Shown one piece after another: positions 17,891-27,443 of a stretch of 64,000 nucleotides of DNA. Within the stretch, counting starts at the first letter, position 1; the number at the start of each line of letters is the position of its first letter. The position numbers and the translations under genes were made by a program. The notes beneath the pieces were generated by a model. That model did no database searches. It saw only the letters and a list, made by a program, of their open reading frames with translations, and had not been told where the DNA came from. Origin of the DNA: Flavobacterium hydatis (lineage in GTDB: Bacteria; Bacteroidota; Bacteroidia; Flavobacteriales; Flavobacteriaceae). The stretch spans positions 1-64,000 of the forward strand of contig NZ_JPRM01000001.1 of the NCBI RefSeq assembly GCF_000737695.1, written 5' to 3'.

Positions 17891-19690
17891 ATGACAAAAA
17901 ACCCCATACACTCTTTTCATATTCCTGTAATGGGACTCGCTTATACTATTGACAGCCCGATTCGAGTAGCTAAATATGGTATTTCATCCGTAATTTCGAT
18001 TGCAGATGATGAGTTAATTGAAAAGATGACCGCTTTTTATTCTGAAAAATTCAATTCTTCTTATCAGGAAATAAGCCAAAAAATACACGATTACAGAGCC
18101 AAACGCATTACAACCTACTTAAACTTAGTAGACAAAATCGTAAAACAAAAATTTGAAAGTTTTAAAACCGAATTATCTGAAAGCAAACAAGCGCTAGAGA
18201 ACTACATCTCAATGTTGCCTAATAGTTCTGAGATAAAAAAAGGTTTTTTAAACTTAATGGAAGATGGTATTTCTTTTAAAGAAAATATCCAAAACTATAT
18301 TGAATCTCATCTTTCTGCAGGTGCCATTGATGTAAATATCATGACAAAACTTGATAAAGATAATTATATCAAAGACGAACAATTACCTATTGAATTTAAT
18401 GATGCTCATGCTGCACTTCGTGGTTTTGCAAACAGTAATCTTGACTCTTCTTTAGTTCTTTCTGCTGGAATGAATCCTAGATTATATAGCTACTTTGAGA
18501 ATTTTCCAGACTTTTTCCCAAATAGCAATAATGAGCTTAAAAAGAAAATTATATTAAAAGTAAGCGACTTTAGATCTGCCATGATTCAAGGTAACTTTTT
18601 GGCTAAAAAAGGACTTTGGGTTTCTGAATATCGTATAGAATCAGGATTAAACTGTGGTGGACATGCATTTGCTACCGAAGGTTTATTATTAGGTCCTATC
18701 TTGGAAGAATTCAAACAGAAAAAAGACCAATTGATTCAATCTGCTCATGATTTAATGGTAAAAGCGCTACAGCAAAAACAATTTTTAGTTCCAGAAAATC
18801 CTTTGCCTCTTAAAATTACTGTACAAGGAGGTGTAGGAACTGCTGAAGAACATGAGTTTTTATTAGATAATTATAGTGTAGATTCTGTAGGTTGGGGAAC
18901 TCCTTTTTTACTCGTTCCAGAAGCAACATCTGTTGATCAGCCTACTCGAAACTTATTAATGAAAGCCCAAGAAGAAGATTTATATTTAAGTCATATTTCT
19001 CCTTTAGGTGTACCATTTAATACTTTAAGAGGAACATCTAACGAAATTCTTAAACAGAAACGTATTCACGATAATAAAGCAGGAAGTTCTTGCCCGAAGA
19101 AATTTTTGGCGTTGAGCAAAGAATATGATCCAAAAGGAACTTGTTCGGCTTCAAAAAAATATCAGGACCTGAAGTTAGCCGAATTAGAAACTATAAAAGA
19201 TACTCTTTCTTTAGCATCTTTTGAAAAATCTAAAGCTGCTATTACCGAGAAATCATGTTTGTGTGTAGGTCTTGCAAATGCATCTTATATCGAGAATGAT
19301 ATTAAAATAAAAGGACAAGCTCAAGGTGTTGTTATATGCCCTGGTCCAAATATGGCCTATTTTGACCAAGAAGTATCTTTATCTGATATGGTGCAGCACA
19401 TTTACGGAAACAAGTCCGTAATACGTGTTAAAAATCGTCCGAATTTATTCGTGAAAGAATTAAAGATGTATCTGGATTATTTTAAGAAAGATATCGAAAA
19501 TATTTCGTCAGAAATAACAGCGGCGCAAACTAAAAAATTACACGCTTTTAAAGACAATCTTTTAAGCGGAATTGAATATTACGAAAATCTGCTTGCAGCT
19601 TCTTCTTACTTTAAAAAGGACAAAACAGAAATTCAAAATCAATTTAATGATTATAGAACGAAGCTTATTGCTATAGCTATTCCGGCTTAA
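17891..19690 (+). CDS. Cysteine-rich protein with nitronate-monooxygenase-like motifs, unknown function
   Basis: 599 residues, no signal peptide. I do not recognise a named family. The start (HIPVMGLAYTIDSPIRVAKYG, here broken by its own context at ~10-30), LNCGGHAFATEG (253-264) and ITVQGGVGTAEEH with VDSVGWGTPFLL (309-340) resemble, in order, the first strand, the AGGH motif and the phosphate-binding GG motif of nitronate monooxygenase/IMPDH-like flavin barrels. A helical insert (~50-210) and a C-terminal part with Cys401, 418, 456, 458 and 483 have no counterpart there and could bind a metal cluster. It precedes a strong terminator. Confidence 0.65.
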   Translation: MTKNPIHSFHIPVMGLAYTIDSPIRVAKYGISSVISIADDELIEKMTAFYSEKFNSSYQEISQKIHDYRAKRITTYLNLVDKIVKQKFESFKTELSESKQALENYISMLPNSSEIKKGFLNLMEDGISFKENIQNYIESHLSAGAIDVNIMTKLDKDNYIKDEQLPIEFNDAHAALRGFANSNLDSSLVLSAGMNPRLYSYFENFPDFFPNSNNELKKKIILKVSDFRSAMIQGNFLAKKGLWVSEYRIESGLNCGGHAFATEGLLLGPILEEFKQKKDQLIQSAHDLMVKALQQKQFLVPENPLPLKITVQGGVGTAEEHEFLLDNYSVDSVGWGTPFLLVPEATSVDQPTRNLLMKAQEEDLYLSHISPLGVPFNTLRGTSNEILKQKRIHDNKAGSSCPKKFLALSKEYDPKGTCSASKKYQDLKLAELETIKDTLSLASFEKSKAAITEKSCLCVGLANASYIENDIKIKGQAQGVVICPGPNMAYFDQEVSLSDMVQHIYGNKSVIRVKNRPNLFVKELKMYLDYFKKDIENISSEITAAQTKKLHAFKDNLLSGIEYYENLLAASSYFKKDKTEIQNQFNDYRTKLIAIAIPA

Positions 19691-19718
19691 AACAATTAAT
19701 ACCATTTCTTTATTATAC

Positions 19719-19755
19719 AAAAAACCACCTCTAAAATTAATTTGAGGTGGTTTTT
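19719..19755. terminator. Bidirectional intrinsic terminator
   Basis: Stem AAAAACCACCTC/GAGGTGGTTTTT with extra A/T pairs toward the loop, between the convergent cysteine-rich protein gene and glycine-zipper gene. Confidence 0.85.
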
Positions 19756-19799
19756 CTATTTGAATATAACTAACATTTATTCGAGAATAGTGGTCTCTT

Positions 19800-20237
19800 C
19801 TATTCTTTTTTCTTTTTTCCATCTATAATTGCTCCAGTTCCTGCTCCAACTCCAGCACCTGCTAATCCGCCGATTATTGCACCTTCACCTTTTTTCTTAC
19901 TGATAATTGCTCCTGTAACTGCTCCAACTCCTGCACCAATTACAGCTCCTTTAGCAGTCGAACTCCATCCTTTTTTCTTTGGTGCAGCTGCAGCTGGGGC
20001 TTGCTGATTTACAACAACAACTTTTTGAGGCGCTAATTCTGCCTGAGATTGTACTTGCTCTTTTTCTTCTTGAATTTTTGCCATCTCTGTTTTCATTGAA
20101 TCAATAACTTTTTGCTTATTAATTTCAACTTTCATAGAGTCAATACTCGCTTGTTTTGCTTTTTGAATATCTATTTTCCCTTGATTCTGACACGAGATAA
20201 TCGCAAAAGAGAATAATATTAAATATAATGCTTTCAT
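19800..20237 (-). CDS. Glycine-zipper lipoprotein (YMGG-like)
   Basis: 145 residues. Lipoprotein signal with lipobox IISC at about 13-16, a lysine/glutamine-rich helical segment (~20-65), a proline/alanine linker and a C-terminal glycine-zipper (GAVIGAGVGAVTGAIISKKK, then a second similar block). Proteins of this design are envelope lipoproteins whose zipper associates with membranes, related to the SlyB/YMGG type; the specific role is unknown. Monocistronic. Confidence 0.75.
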   Translation of the reverse strand: MKALYLILFSFAIISCQNQGKIDIQKAKQASIDSMKVEINKQKVIDSMKTEMAKIQEEKEQVQSQAELAPQKVVVVNQQAPAAAAPKKKGWSSTAKGAVIGAGVGAVTGAIISKKKGEGAIIGGLAGAGVGAGTGAIIDGKKKKE

Positions 20238-20339
20238 GATTTTAAACTTTAGGTTTTATAACATAGCAAAGTAAAGTCTAAACTTGTGCCTTTAAATTAC
20301 ATAATTTTAAGAGATCGTTATAAAATTAAACTATGCAAA

Positions 20340-20379
20340 AAAGCCTGCTAATTCATAACAATCTGAATTAGCAGGCTTT
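20340..20379. terminator. Intrinsic terminator after kynU
   Basis: 15-bp stem AAAGCCTGCTAATTC/GAATTAGCAGGCTTT with a 10-nt loop, directly downstream of the kynureninase stop. Confidence 0.9.
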
Positions 20380-20402
20380 AAAATATTTTTATATATGTTA
20401 GA

Positions 20403-21677
20403 TTATTCTAAAATTCCTCTTTTTAAAATTTGTCCAAACTCATACATATCTTCAAAAGAACAATACAAAGGAACTGGAGCTAAACGAATAACATTAGGTT
20501 CGCGCCAATCTGTAATGACCCCATTCTTCATTAAATAATCGAATAAACTACGTCCTTCTCCATGCAAAAACACAGATAGTTGCGAAGCTCTTTCCTTAGG
20601 ATCTGCAGGAGTAATAACCTCGAAATTTCCTTTTACTTCTTTATCTATTTCTTGTAAGATAAACTCAAGATAAGCTGTTATTTTATCTCTTTTAGTAATC
20701 AAAACATCCATTCCTACTTCATCAAACATTTCTACTGATGCCAGGTAAGGTGCCAAAGAAAGCACTGGTAAATTACTTATTTGCCAGCCATCTGCCCCAT
20801 GAACTGGATCAAAAGTAGGCTCCATCTTAAAACGACGTTCTTTATTATGTCCCCACCAGCCCGCAAAACGAGGCAAATCAGGATTATTATGATGCTTTTC
20901 ATGCACGAAACAACCAGATGCATTTCCTGGTCCTGAGTTCATGTATTTATAACTACACCAAGCAGCAAAATCGACATTCCAATCGTGTAATTCTAATTTT
21001 ATATTTCCTGCAGCGTGTGCTAAATCCCAACCTACTTTGGCTCCTGCTTTTTGCCCAGCCGCAGTAATGGTTTTCATATCAAAAACTTGTCCTGTATAGT
21101 AATTTACTCCACCAATTAATACTAGAGCCAATTCATCACCAACTTCTTCAATTTTAGCCAAAATATCTTCTAATCGGATATTGTGCTCTCCTTCACGACG
21201 CTTAATCTCTACAATAGCATCTTCTGTTTTATAACCATGAAAATGTACTTGGCTCTGAAACATATATTGATCTGAAGGAAATGCTTTTTCTTCGCAAATA
21301 ATCTTGTATCTAGTTGCAGTTGGTCTATAAAAAGACACCATCAATAAATGAAGATTAACCGTTAATGTATTCATTACAGTTACTTCGCTTGGCAAAGCAC
21401 CAACAATTTTACTAAGTGGTTTAGCAAAACGCTCCTGATAATCCCACCAAGGTTTTTCGGCATAAAAATGCCCTTCAACAGCAAGATTTGCCCAATCGGC
21501 CATTACTTCATCAACATAGGATTTTGTACGCTTTGGCTGTAATCCTAAAGAGTTTCCTGTAAAATAAATAACCTTTTTATTATTCACTTCAGGAAAAATA
21601 AATTCATCTTGGTATTTATGCAATATATCTTGTGAATCAAGTTTTTGTGCAAATTCACGTGTATTTTCGAAAGTCAT
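20403..21677 (-). CDS. kynU: Kynureninase
   Basis: PLP enzyme cleaving 3-hydroxykynurenine (or kynurenine) to 3-hydroxyanthranilate (or anthranilate) plus alanine. 424 residues from the chosen ATG (MTFENTREF), the normal family length; a 28-residue hydrophobic upstream extension in the same frame lies in the 5' region and is rejected. PLP lysine is Lys244 in CSYKYMNSGPG; YFTGNSLGLQP (~38-48) and the GWDLAHAAGN motif with the cofactor-binding Asp are present. Functionally paired with kmo ~7 kb away. Confidence 0.94.
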   Translation of the reverse strand: MTFENTREFAQKLDSQDILHKYQDEFIFPEVNNKKVIYFTGNSLGLQPKRTKSYVDEVMADWANLAVEGHFYAEKPWWDYQERFAKPLSKIVGALPSEVTVMNTLTVNLHLLMVSFYRPTATRYKIICEEKAFPSDQYMFQSQVHFHGYKTEDAIVEIKRREGEHNIRLEDILAKIEEVGDELALVLIGGVNYYTGQVFDMKTITAAGQKAGAKVGWDLAHAAGNIKLELHDWNVDFAAWCSYKYMNSGPGNASGCFVHEKHHNNPDLPRFAGWWGHNKERRFKMEPTFDPVHGADGWQISNLPVLSLAPYLASVEMFDEVGMDVLITKRDKITAYLEFILQEIDKEVKGNFEVITPADPKERASQLSVFLHGEGRSLFDYLMKNGVITDWREPNVIRLAPVPLYCSFEDMYEFGQILKRGILE

Positions 21678-21772
21678 TGTTTGAATTTTGTTTGGTAAAT
21701 GTAGAAAAAAAACCACGAAGACAAAAGGAGAAAAATATAAGCCTGTGTTAAAAATGAACACAATTAATTCGA

Positions 21773-21780
21773 TATATTTG
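21773..21780 (+). promoter_or_regulatory. -7 box (TATATTTG) of the SIMPL-domain gene
   Basis: Perfect TAnnTTTG match 22 nt before the ATG; no TTG at the -33 distance. Confidence 0.5.
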
Positions 21781-21802
21781 ATTGAATTTAAAATTATAAG
21801 CC

Positions 21803-22537
21803 ATGTTCAAAAACAATCTGAATGTTATTATTATCTCTTTAGCAGTGATTATTTCTGCCTATTTATTTTCTAATGCATTTCAAAACAGAAATAAAAGTAA
21901 TGATACTATTAGCGTTACAGGTCTGGGGAAAAAAGATTTTGTTTCGGATTTAATTGTCTGGAGTGGTTCATTCTCTAAAAAGAGTCTTACCCTAAAAGAA
22001 GCCTATGCCTCATTAGACAGTGATAGAGAAAAAATAAAAAGCTACTTAACCAGCAAAGGGATCAAAGCTTCAGAAATGGTTTTCTCGGCGGTAAACTTCA
22101 ATAAAGATTTTGATACTTCGTACAATGAAAACGGAACACCAAAACAACAAGTTTTCACAGGATTTACATTAACACAAAATGTAAGCATCCAATCTAAAGA
22201 TGTAAATAAAATTGAGGAAATCTCCAGACAATCTAGCGAATTAATAAATTCCGGGGTCGAATTCTACTCTAATCCTCCTGAATATTATTACACTAAATTA
22301 GCTGAACTTAAAATAAAAATGATTGCTGAGGCAACTAAAGATGCTAGTTCCAGAGCCAAAAGCATTGCCGAAAATGCAGATGCATCTTTAGGAAAATTAA
22401 AAAAATCTGATATGGGCGTTTTCCAGATTACTGGGCAAAACTCCTCTGAAGATTTTTCTTATGGAGGTTCGTTTAATACAACTTCTAAAAATAAAACAGC
22501 TAATATTACAGTAAAACTAGTCTATCAGGTTAACTAG
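21803..22537 (+). CDS. SIMPL domain protein (DUF541)
   Basis: 244 residues. N-terminal signal/anchor helix (~8-24), then the SIMPL domain beginning with ISVTGLGKKDFVSDLIVW and ending in TANITVKLVYQV. Bacterial relatives are exported and linked to oxidative or membrane stress, but the molecular function is unknown. Divergent from kynU, convergent with queA across a shared terminator. Confidence 0.85.
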   Translation: MFKNNLNVIIISLAVIISAYLFSNAFQNRNKSNDTISVTGLGKKDFVSDLIVWSGSFSKKSLTLKEAYASLDSDREKIKSYLTSKGIKASEMVFSAVNFNKDFDTSYNENGTPKQQVFTGFTLTQNVSIQSKDVNKIEEISRQSSELINSGVEFYSNPPEYYYTKLAELKIKMIAEATKDASSRAKSIAENADASLGKLKKSDMGVFQITGQNSSEDFSYGGSFNTTSKNKTANITVKLVYQVN

Positions 22538-22546
22538 ATTTCAAAA

Positions 22547-22576
22547 AAAAATCTCGCTATTACTAGCGAGATTTTT
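22547..22576. terminator. Bidirectional intrinsic terminator
   Basis: 13-bp stem AAAAATCTCGCTA/TAGCGAGATTTTT with loop TTAC between the SIMPL gene and queA. Confidence 0.92.
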
Positions 22577-22599
22577 GAATTAACCTTATTCTATATTTC

Positions 22600-23649
22600 T
22601 TAGATGATAAGCATTGCATCACCATAAGAGTAGAATTTGTATCCTTCTTTTATAGCTTCTTCATATGCTCTTTTCATTAAATCATGTCCACAGAACGCAG
22701 AAATCATCATTAATAATGTTGATTTTGGCGTATGGAAGTTTGTAATCATACAGTTTGCAATACTAAAATCGTGAGGAGGGAAAATAAATTTATTTGTCCA
22801 ACCTTCAAAAGGATTTAATGTATTTTGTGATGAAACTGAACTTTCAATAGCACGCATTGATGTTGTTCCTACAGCACAGATACGTTTCTTGTTTTGCTTT
22901 GCCAGATTTACAATTTCACAAGCTTCTTCAGTAATAATTAACTCTTCAGAATCCATTTTGTGTTTTGATAAATCTTCAACCTCAACTGGATTAAAAGTTC
23001 CTAAACCTACGTGAAGTGTAACTTCTGCAAAGTTTACTCCTTTAATTTCCAGTTTTTTCAAAAGATGTTTAGAGAAATGCAATCCAGCAGTTGGTGCTGC
23101 AACAGCTCCTTCTTCTTTAGCATAAATCGTTTGGTATCTTTCAGCATCTTCTGGAGTTACATCTCTACTGATGTATTTAGGAATTGGAGTTTCTCCAAGT
23201 TCTGTTAGTTTATTTCTGAATTCTTCGTAAGAACCATCGTAAAGAAAACGCAATGTTCTACCACGAGAAGTAGTATTGTCGATTACCTCAGCAACTAACG
23301 AATCGTCATCACCAAAATATAATTTATTTCCGATACGGATTTTACGAGCAGGATCAACCAAAACATCCCAAAGACGTTGCTCTGAATTTAGTTCTCTTAA
23401 TAAAAAAACTTCGATTCTTGCTCCAGTTTTTTCTTTGTTTCCGTACAAACGAGCAGGGAAAACTTTAGTGTTATTTAATATAAGAACATCACCATCATCA
23501 AAGTAATTGATTACATCTTTGAACATTTTGTGCTCTATAGTTTGTTTTTTACGATCAATTACCATCAAGCGAGACTCATCTCTGTTTTCAGCTGGAAATT
23601 CGGCTAGAAGTTCTTTTGGTAAATTAAATTGAAAATGAGATAATTTCAT
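22600..23649 (-). CDS. queA: S-adenosylmethionine:tRNA ribosyltransferase-isomerase QueA
   Basis: Transfers and isomerises the ribosyl part of SAM to preQ1-tRNA, making epoxyqueuosine at the wobble position. 349 residues, full length. [20 protein letters not shown] at the N-terminus, the central [12 protein letters not shown] motif and the C-terminal [17 protein letters not shown] region are characteristic. Own promoter; not linked to queE. Confidence 0.96.
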   Translation of the reverse strand: MKLSHFQFNLPKELLAEFPAENRDESRLMVIDRKKQTIEHKMFKDVINYFDDGDVLILNNTKVFPARLYGNKEKTGARIEVFLLRELNSEQRLWDVLVDPARKIRIGNKLYFGDDDSLVAEVIDNTTSRGRTLRFLYDGSYEEFRNKLTELGETPIPKYISRDVTPEDAERYQTIYAKEEGAVAAPTAGLHFSKHLLKKLEIKGVNFAEVTLHVGLGTFNPVEVEDLSKHKMDSEELIITEEACEIVNLAKQNKKRICAVGTTSMRAIESSVSSQNTLNPFEGWTNKFIFPPHDFSIANCMITNFHTPKSTLLMMISAFCGHDLMKRAYEEAIKEGYKFYSYGDAMLII

Positions 23650-23670
23650 GTAGTCTATTTATTTAGAGTG

Positions 23671-23702
23671 CAAATATACGATTGTGAGATAGGCGTTGTC
23701 AA
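23671..23702 (-). promoter_or_regulatory. queA promoter
   Basis: Minus strand: TTG (23700-23702), 21-nt spacer, TATATTTG (23671-23678); -7 box 21 nt from the ATG. Confidence 0.65.
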
Positions 23703-23778
23703 GTGTTTTGGCTTTTATTTAGTTAGAAAATTGCAAACTTCAAAATTTATTCTTGTTTTTAGCTGTAAACATTGATTA

Positions 23779-25008
23779 TTATGCACCTATTTCTGATGTC
23801 TCAAAACCTAAATTTGTTAAATCTTTCCAAAAATCCGGATAAGATTTAGAAACCACTCCTGCATCTTCGATTATTATTGGCACTTTTAATGCCAATGGAG
23901 CAAATGCCATTGCCATACGGTGATCATTATAAGTAGCAATTTTTACATTTGGATTTATTGTATTTGTAGCAACAAGCGTTAAACTATCATTAGTAACTGA
24001 GATATTAGCACCTAATTTAGTTAGCTCAATTCTTAATGCTTCAAGTCTATCGGTTTCTTTAATTTTTAGAGTATGTAACCCCGTTAAATGACAACCAATT
24101 CCTAAACCAAGACAAGTCACCACAATTGTCTGTGCAATATCCGGAGTATTATTTAGTTCAAAATTTACTGTTTCGAATTTAAAATTTTCTTGTTTTACCA
24201 AAGTCATTTTATTATCCTGAAAAGTAGTTTTTACTCCTAGTTTTTCATAGAGTGAAACCAATTCTGAATCTCCTTGTAAGCTATTTTCTTTATAACTACT
24301 TAAGGTTATTGAAGTTGTATCGGCCAAAGCTACTAAACTAAAAAAGTAAGAAGCCGAACTCCAATCAGACTCTACCACCATTTCTTTTGTAGCCACTTCA
24401 GCTTTTGGGTATACTTTGATTACGTTACCTTCAAAACTAGTTTGAATTTCTAAATCATTAAGCAAAGCCAAAGTCATTTTGATATACGGAATCGAAGTTA
24501 TTTCTCCCTCTAATGTTAGCTCTAAACCATTTTCTAATTTAGGTGCAACAAGTAACAATGCCGAAATATACTGGCTACTTACATTAGCAGCTAATGTAAC
24601 TTTTGAAGCAGTAATTTTTTTTCCTTTAATGCGAATTGGCGGATATCCTTCTTCTTTTAGATATGAAATCTCTACTCCTAATTGAGCCAAAGCCTCTACC
24701 AAAATTTTAATCGGACGCTCTTGCATTCTGCTAGAACCCGTCATTACAACTTCTCTTCCTTCCTTTACCGCAAAATAAGCAGTTAAAAAACGCATTGCCG
24801 TTCCTGCATGATGAATATCTACTATTTCTTCATTACCAACTAATGCTTTTTGCATTACTTCGCTATCATCAGAATTTGATGTATTTGCCAAAGTAATATT
24901 AGGAAACAATGCTTGTAACAATAATAATCGATTCGTTTCGCTTTTTGAGCCAGTTACTGCAATTTGTCCTTGTAAATTAGCTTGAGATGTCTTTAATAGT
25001 AAATTCAT
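23779..25008 (-). CDS. aroA: 3-phosphoshikimate 1-carboxyvinyltransferase (EPSP synthase)
   Basis: Shikimate-pathway enzyme joining shikimate-3-phosphate and phosphoenolpyruvate. 409 residues; N-terminal GSKSETNRLLLLQAL, then HHAGTAMRFLTAYFA and RMQERPIKILVEAL, and in the second domain KETDRLEALRIELTKLG and YNDHRMAMAFAPLAL. The family usually reads SKS.S.R at the N-terminus; SKSETNR is a common Bacteroidetes variant. It has its own promoter and feeds chorismate to the phe/tyr operon 8 kb away. Confidence 0.95.
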   Translation of the reverse strand: MNLLLKTSQANLQGQIAVTGSKSETNRLLLLQALFPNITLANTSNSDDSEVMQKALVGNEEIVDIHHAGTAMRFLTAYFAVKEGREVVMTGSSRMQERPIKILVEALAQLGVEISYLKEEGYPPIRIKGKKITASKVTLAANVSSQYISALLLVAPKLENGLELTLEGEITSIPYIKMTLALLNDLEIQTSFEGNVIKVYPKAEVATKEMVVESDWSSASYFFSLVALADTTSITLSSYKENSLQGDSELVSLYEKLGVKTTFQDNKMTLVKQENFKFETVNFELNNTPDIAQTIVVTCLGLGIGCHLTGLHTLKIKETDRLEALRIELTKLGANISVTNDSLTLVATNTINPNVKIATYNDHRMAMAFAPLALKVPIIIEDAGVVSKSYPDFWKDLTNLGFETSEIGA

Positions 25009-25036
25009 TATAGGGTAATTGTTTTATGCGTTTTTG

Positions 25037-25066
25037 CAAATTTATTTTAAAAAAAGGATACTCCAA
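25037..25066 (-). promoter_or_regulatory. aroA promoter
   Basis: Minus strand: TTTG-containing -33 (TTG at 25064-25066), 19-nt spacer, TAAATTTG (25037-25044). It lies in the gap after the MazG-like gene. Confidence 0.65.
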
Positions 25067-25088
25067 AGCTTTACCCTAACTTATCACA

Positions 25089-25415
25089 TTATTTTAGTTT
25101 ATCGTTGTTTTTATGACGGTCTTTATCTCGAACAGACTTTAAATCCATTTTTTTATCAAATGCAGCCTGAAGATCAATCCCTGTTTGATTTGCTAAACAT
25201 AAAACCACAAAAACTACATCGGCTAATTCTTCGCCAAGGTCTTTATTCTTATCACTTTCTTTTTCTGATTGTTCGCCATAACGACGAGCAATAATCCTAG
25301 CAACTTCACCTACTTCTTCTGTAAGTTGTGCCATGTTAGTCAATTCATTAAAATAGCGAACTCCATGTTCTTTTATCCAAGTATCGACATCTAGTTGTGC
25401 GTTTTTTAAATCCAT
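25089..25415 (-). CDS. MazG-like nucleotide pyrophosphohydrolase
   Basis: 108 residues, one all-helical MazG/dUTPase-2-type domain. LTEEVGEVARII and LGEELADVVFVVLCLA supply the EExxE and ExxD metal-binding motifs of NTP pyrophosphohydrolases. Probably a house-cleaning enzyme for non-canonical nucleotides; substrate unknown. It begins 2 nt after the stop of the third DUF3857 gene, so is the last gene of that transcription unit. Confidence 0.88.
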   Translation of the reverse strand: MDLKNAQLDVDTWIKEHGVRYFNELTNMAQLTEEVGEVARIIARRYGEQSEKESDKNKDLGEELADVVFVVLCLANQTGIDLQAAFDKKMDLKSVRDKDRHKNNDKLK

Positions 25416-25417
25416 TT

Positions 25418-27442
25418 TTATATTCTTTTTAAAACTATTTTCTCATTCTCTTTAGCAATCATCCCTTTGTAATAACCTTTTAACATAGGATAATATTCAG
25501 CTAGTATTATTGCTTCATTTATCTGGTGTGTCATTACTATTTGTAATACGTTTTGATTTACAGTACTCATAAACTTAAATAAACCTAAATCATTTTCCAT
25601 AGCAAATCCTCCTGATACTGGCATCGATTCAACTGCAAATCCTTCTGGAATAGTGATATTAATACTATACTTATTTGAAGATGGAAAACCATAATCTACA
25701 GGATATTCACGATTCTCTTGTGTAAAAGGATTTTGCTTATTTGTAAAGAATAACATTGGATCTATATAAATTTTACCTCCAATTATTTCGCAAAGGTTAT
25801 TTCCTGAAAACGAATAAGTCTCTATCACTGGAAGTAATAATTCTTTTTCATTTGTTCTAGAATACTCGCTTATCTCTATTTTATTATTATCATTTTCTAA
25901 TTTTTCAAGATATACATCTTCTTTCACATTACCAATATTATTCCTAAACATCATGGCATTGTAATTTGTATACTGCTTTCTTGTTTTTCCGCTCACATTT
26001 CCGCTAGCATCTACATTATAACTCATAGACACATTGTTTGCAGATACGATTTTAGGCATTAAATTAATTTCTTCAGAAGTTCCGTCTTTACGTATTAATC
26101 TCCCCATCCAATTTAAAGCTCTAAATGGTAATATATTTGGATTTGAATATTTATCTGAAGCATCTAGCAAGATAATTCCATTAGCCGTTTCAACAGCCGC
26201 AATTACATAATTAAAAGCCGTTCTGTTAGGAGAAATTGCAATTCCGTTAGAACGTGTACTTACTAAAACTGGATTTGCCGTTAATCCTGAATGACTTAAC
26301 ATAGCCGTTAACATAAGATTTATATCAGCCACATTTCCTGTTTTTTCCTTATACGCTTTTTTTACTCCATTATCACATCCATAATCAGTATACCCATTCC
26401 ATTTCACTCTAGATTTCACAAAATTTAATATTAGATAAATTCTTTCATCTTGAGTATCTACACCTGCAAGCAAGGTTTTTAAATCATCTTCAAAATATCC
26501 TGTTTTATTTAATTCCGGGCCAAAACTCTCATAATTATATATTGTTTTTACAACTGAATTCCAATCGGTTGAAAATGATTTAACTGGTTCATTAGGAAAC
26601 TTCTTCGCAGACAATTCATGCTCAATACATGAAGTATAATTACGTATATTATTAACATACCCTTCCTCTTTCATAGCAGGTAAATTCTTTGCTGTATAAG
26701 TAGTTTTGTTTTCCACATAATCAACTTTCTCATTGGAATAACTAGTTTGAGCCACGTTAAACCCACCGCCTCGTGATTGCTCTTTACTCACAAACATGAT
26801 AGACCTAGTATTTTTCTCGACGTTTACCTCTGGAAAAATATATCCTTTTTGCTTTGTATTAAAAACATAAAATTCTGGAATTTTAGTTACAAATTCAGAA
26901 TAGTTTACTGGTATAGAGGCTTGAAAATACCAATCTCTCATTGAGCTTATACTTGGTGATTTTATGGTGTACTTATATTCAATAACAGAACCTTCTTTTA
27001 CATTAGGCATTGTTATCTTTTTCATATTAAAATATTTATTAAAATTCTCATCAAATACCCCATCACTTTTAAGTTTAGTTTTCTCGATTTTTCCATCTAC
27101 AAGGTTATAAGTAACCGCATCCGAAAAAGTAACATTCTCTTTTAAACCAGAAGCTCCTATATAATATGATATGTTTTGATTTGCCCAATCATAACCTTCT
27201 TTTTTATAAATCTTAATTCGGCTTTCGACCTCTGTCATAATTATAAATCCGTCTGTCATATCATATTCAAGACGAGAAACACCTTTTTTATATAAAATTG
27301 CTGCTGCTGCCGAAGTGTCTTTGGCATGCACTTTTTCCTGTAATTCAGAAATAGATACTTTTCCTAATTTAAATTCTTGTGCTGCAATTTTTGAAAAATA
27401 AAAAAACAGAAAAACAACCATTACTAAACTCCAAAACCTCAT
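25418..27442 (-). CDS. DUF3857 domain protein, near-duplicate copy B
   Basis: 674 residues. Signal peptide (~1-21, ending IAAQ), then a DUF3857 N-terminal domain and a transglutaminase-like domain (~320-430). From about residue 290 it is almost identical to the upstream paralog, including long matching DNA stretches, but the first ~290 residues differ more. The transglutaminase Cys position is replaced (TGNVADIN instead of GYGDC) and the His by Tyr (FNYVIAAVE), so peptide-bond chemistry is not expected. Probably an envelope protein of unknown role. Confidence 0.8.
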   Translation of the reverse strand: MRFWSLVMVVFLFFYFSKIAAQEFKLGKVSISELQEKVHAKDTSAAAAILYKKGVSRLEYDMTDGFIIMTEVESRIKIYKKEGYDWANQNISYYIGASGLKENVTFSDAVTYNLVDGKIEKTKLKSDGVFDENFNKYFNMKKITMPNVKEGSVIEYKYTIKSPSISSMRDWYFQASIPVNYSEFVTKIPEFYVFNTKQKGYIFPEVNVEKNTRSIMFVSKEQSRGGGFNVAQTSYSNEKVDYVENKTTYTAKNLPAMKEEGYVNNIRNYTSCIEHELSAKKFPNEPVKSFSTDWNSVVKTIYNYESFGPELNKTGYFEDDLKTLLAGVDTQDERIYLILNFVKSRVKWNGYTDYGCDNGVKKAYKEKTGNVADINLMLTAMLSHSGLTANPVLVSTRSNGIAISPNRTAFNYVIAAVETANGIILLDASDKYSNPNILPFRALNWMGRLIRKDGTSEEINLMPKIVSANNVSMSYNVDASGNVSGKTRKQYTNYNAMMFRNNIGNVKEDVYLEKLENDNNKIEISEYSRTNEKELLLPVIETYSFSGNNLCEIIGGKIYIDPMLFFTNKQNPFTQENREYPVDYGFPSSNKYSINITIPEGFAVESMPVSGGFAMENDLGLFKFMSTVNQNVLQIVMTHQINEAIILAEYYPMLKGYYKGMIAKENEKIVLKRI

Positions 27443-27443
27443 A

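Noticed and set aside
21678..21761. 28-residue hydrophobic extension of kynureninase.
   Set aside because: Kynureninase is cytoplasmic and the shorter form has the standard length; the extension is 5' untranslated sequence.
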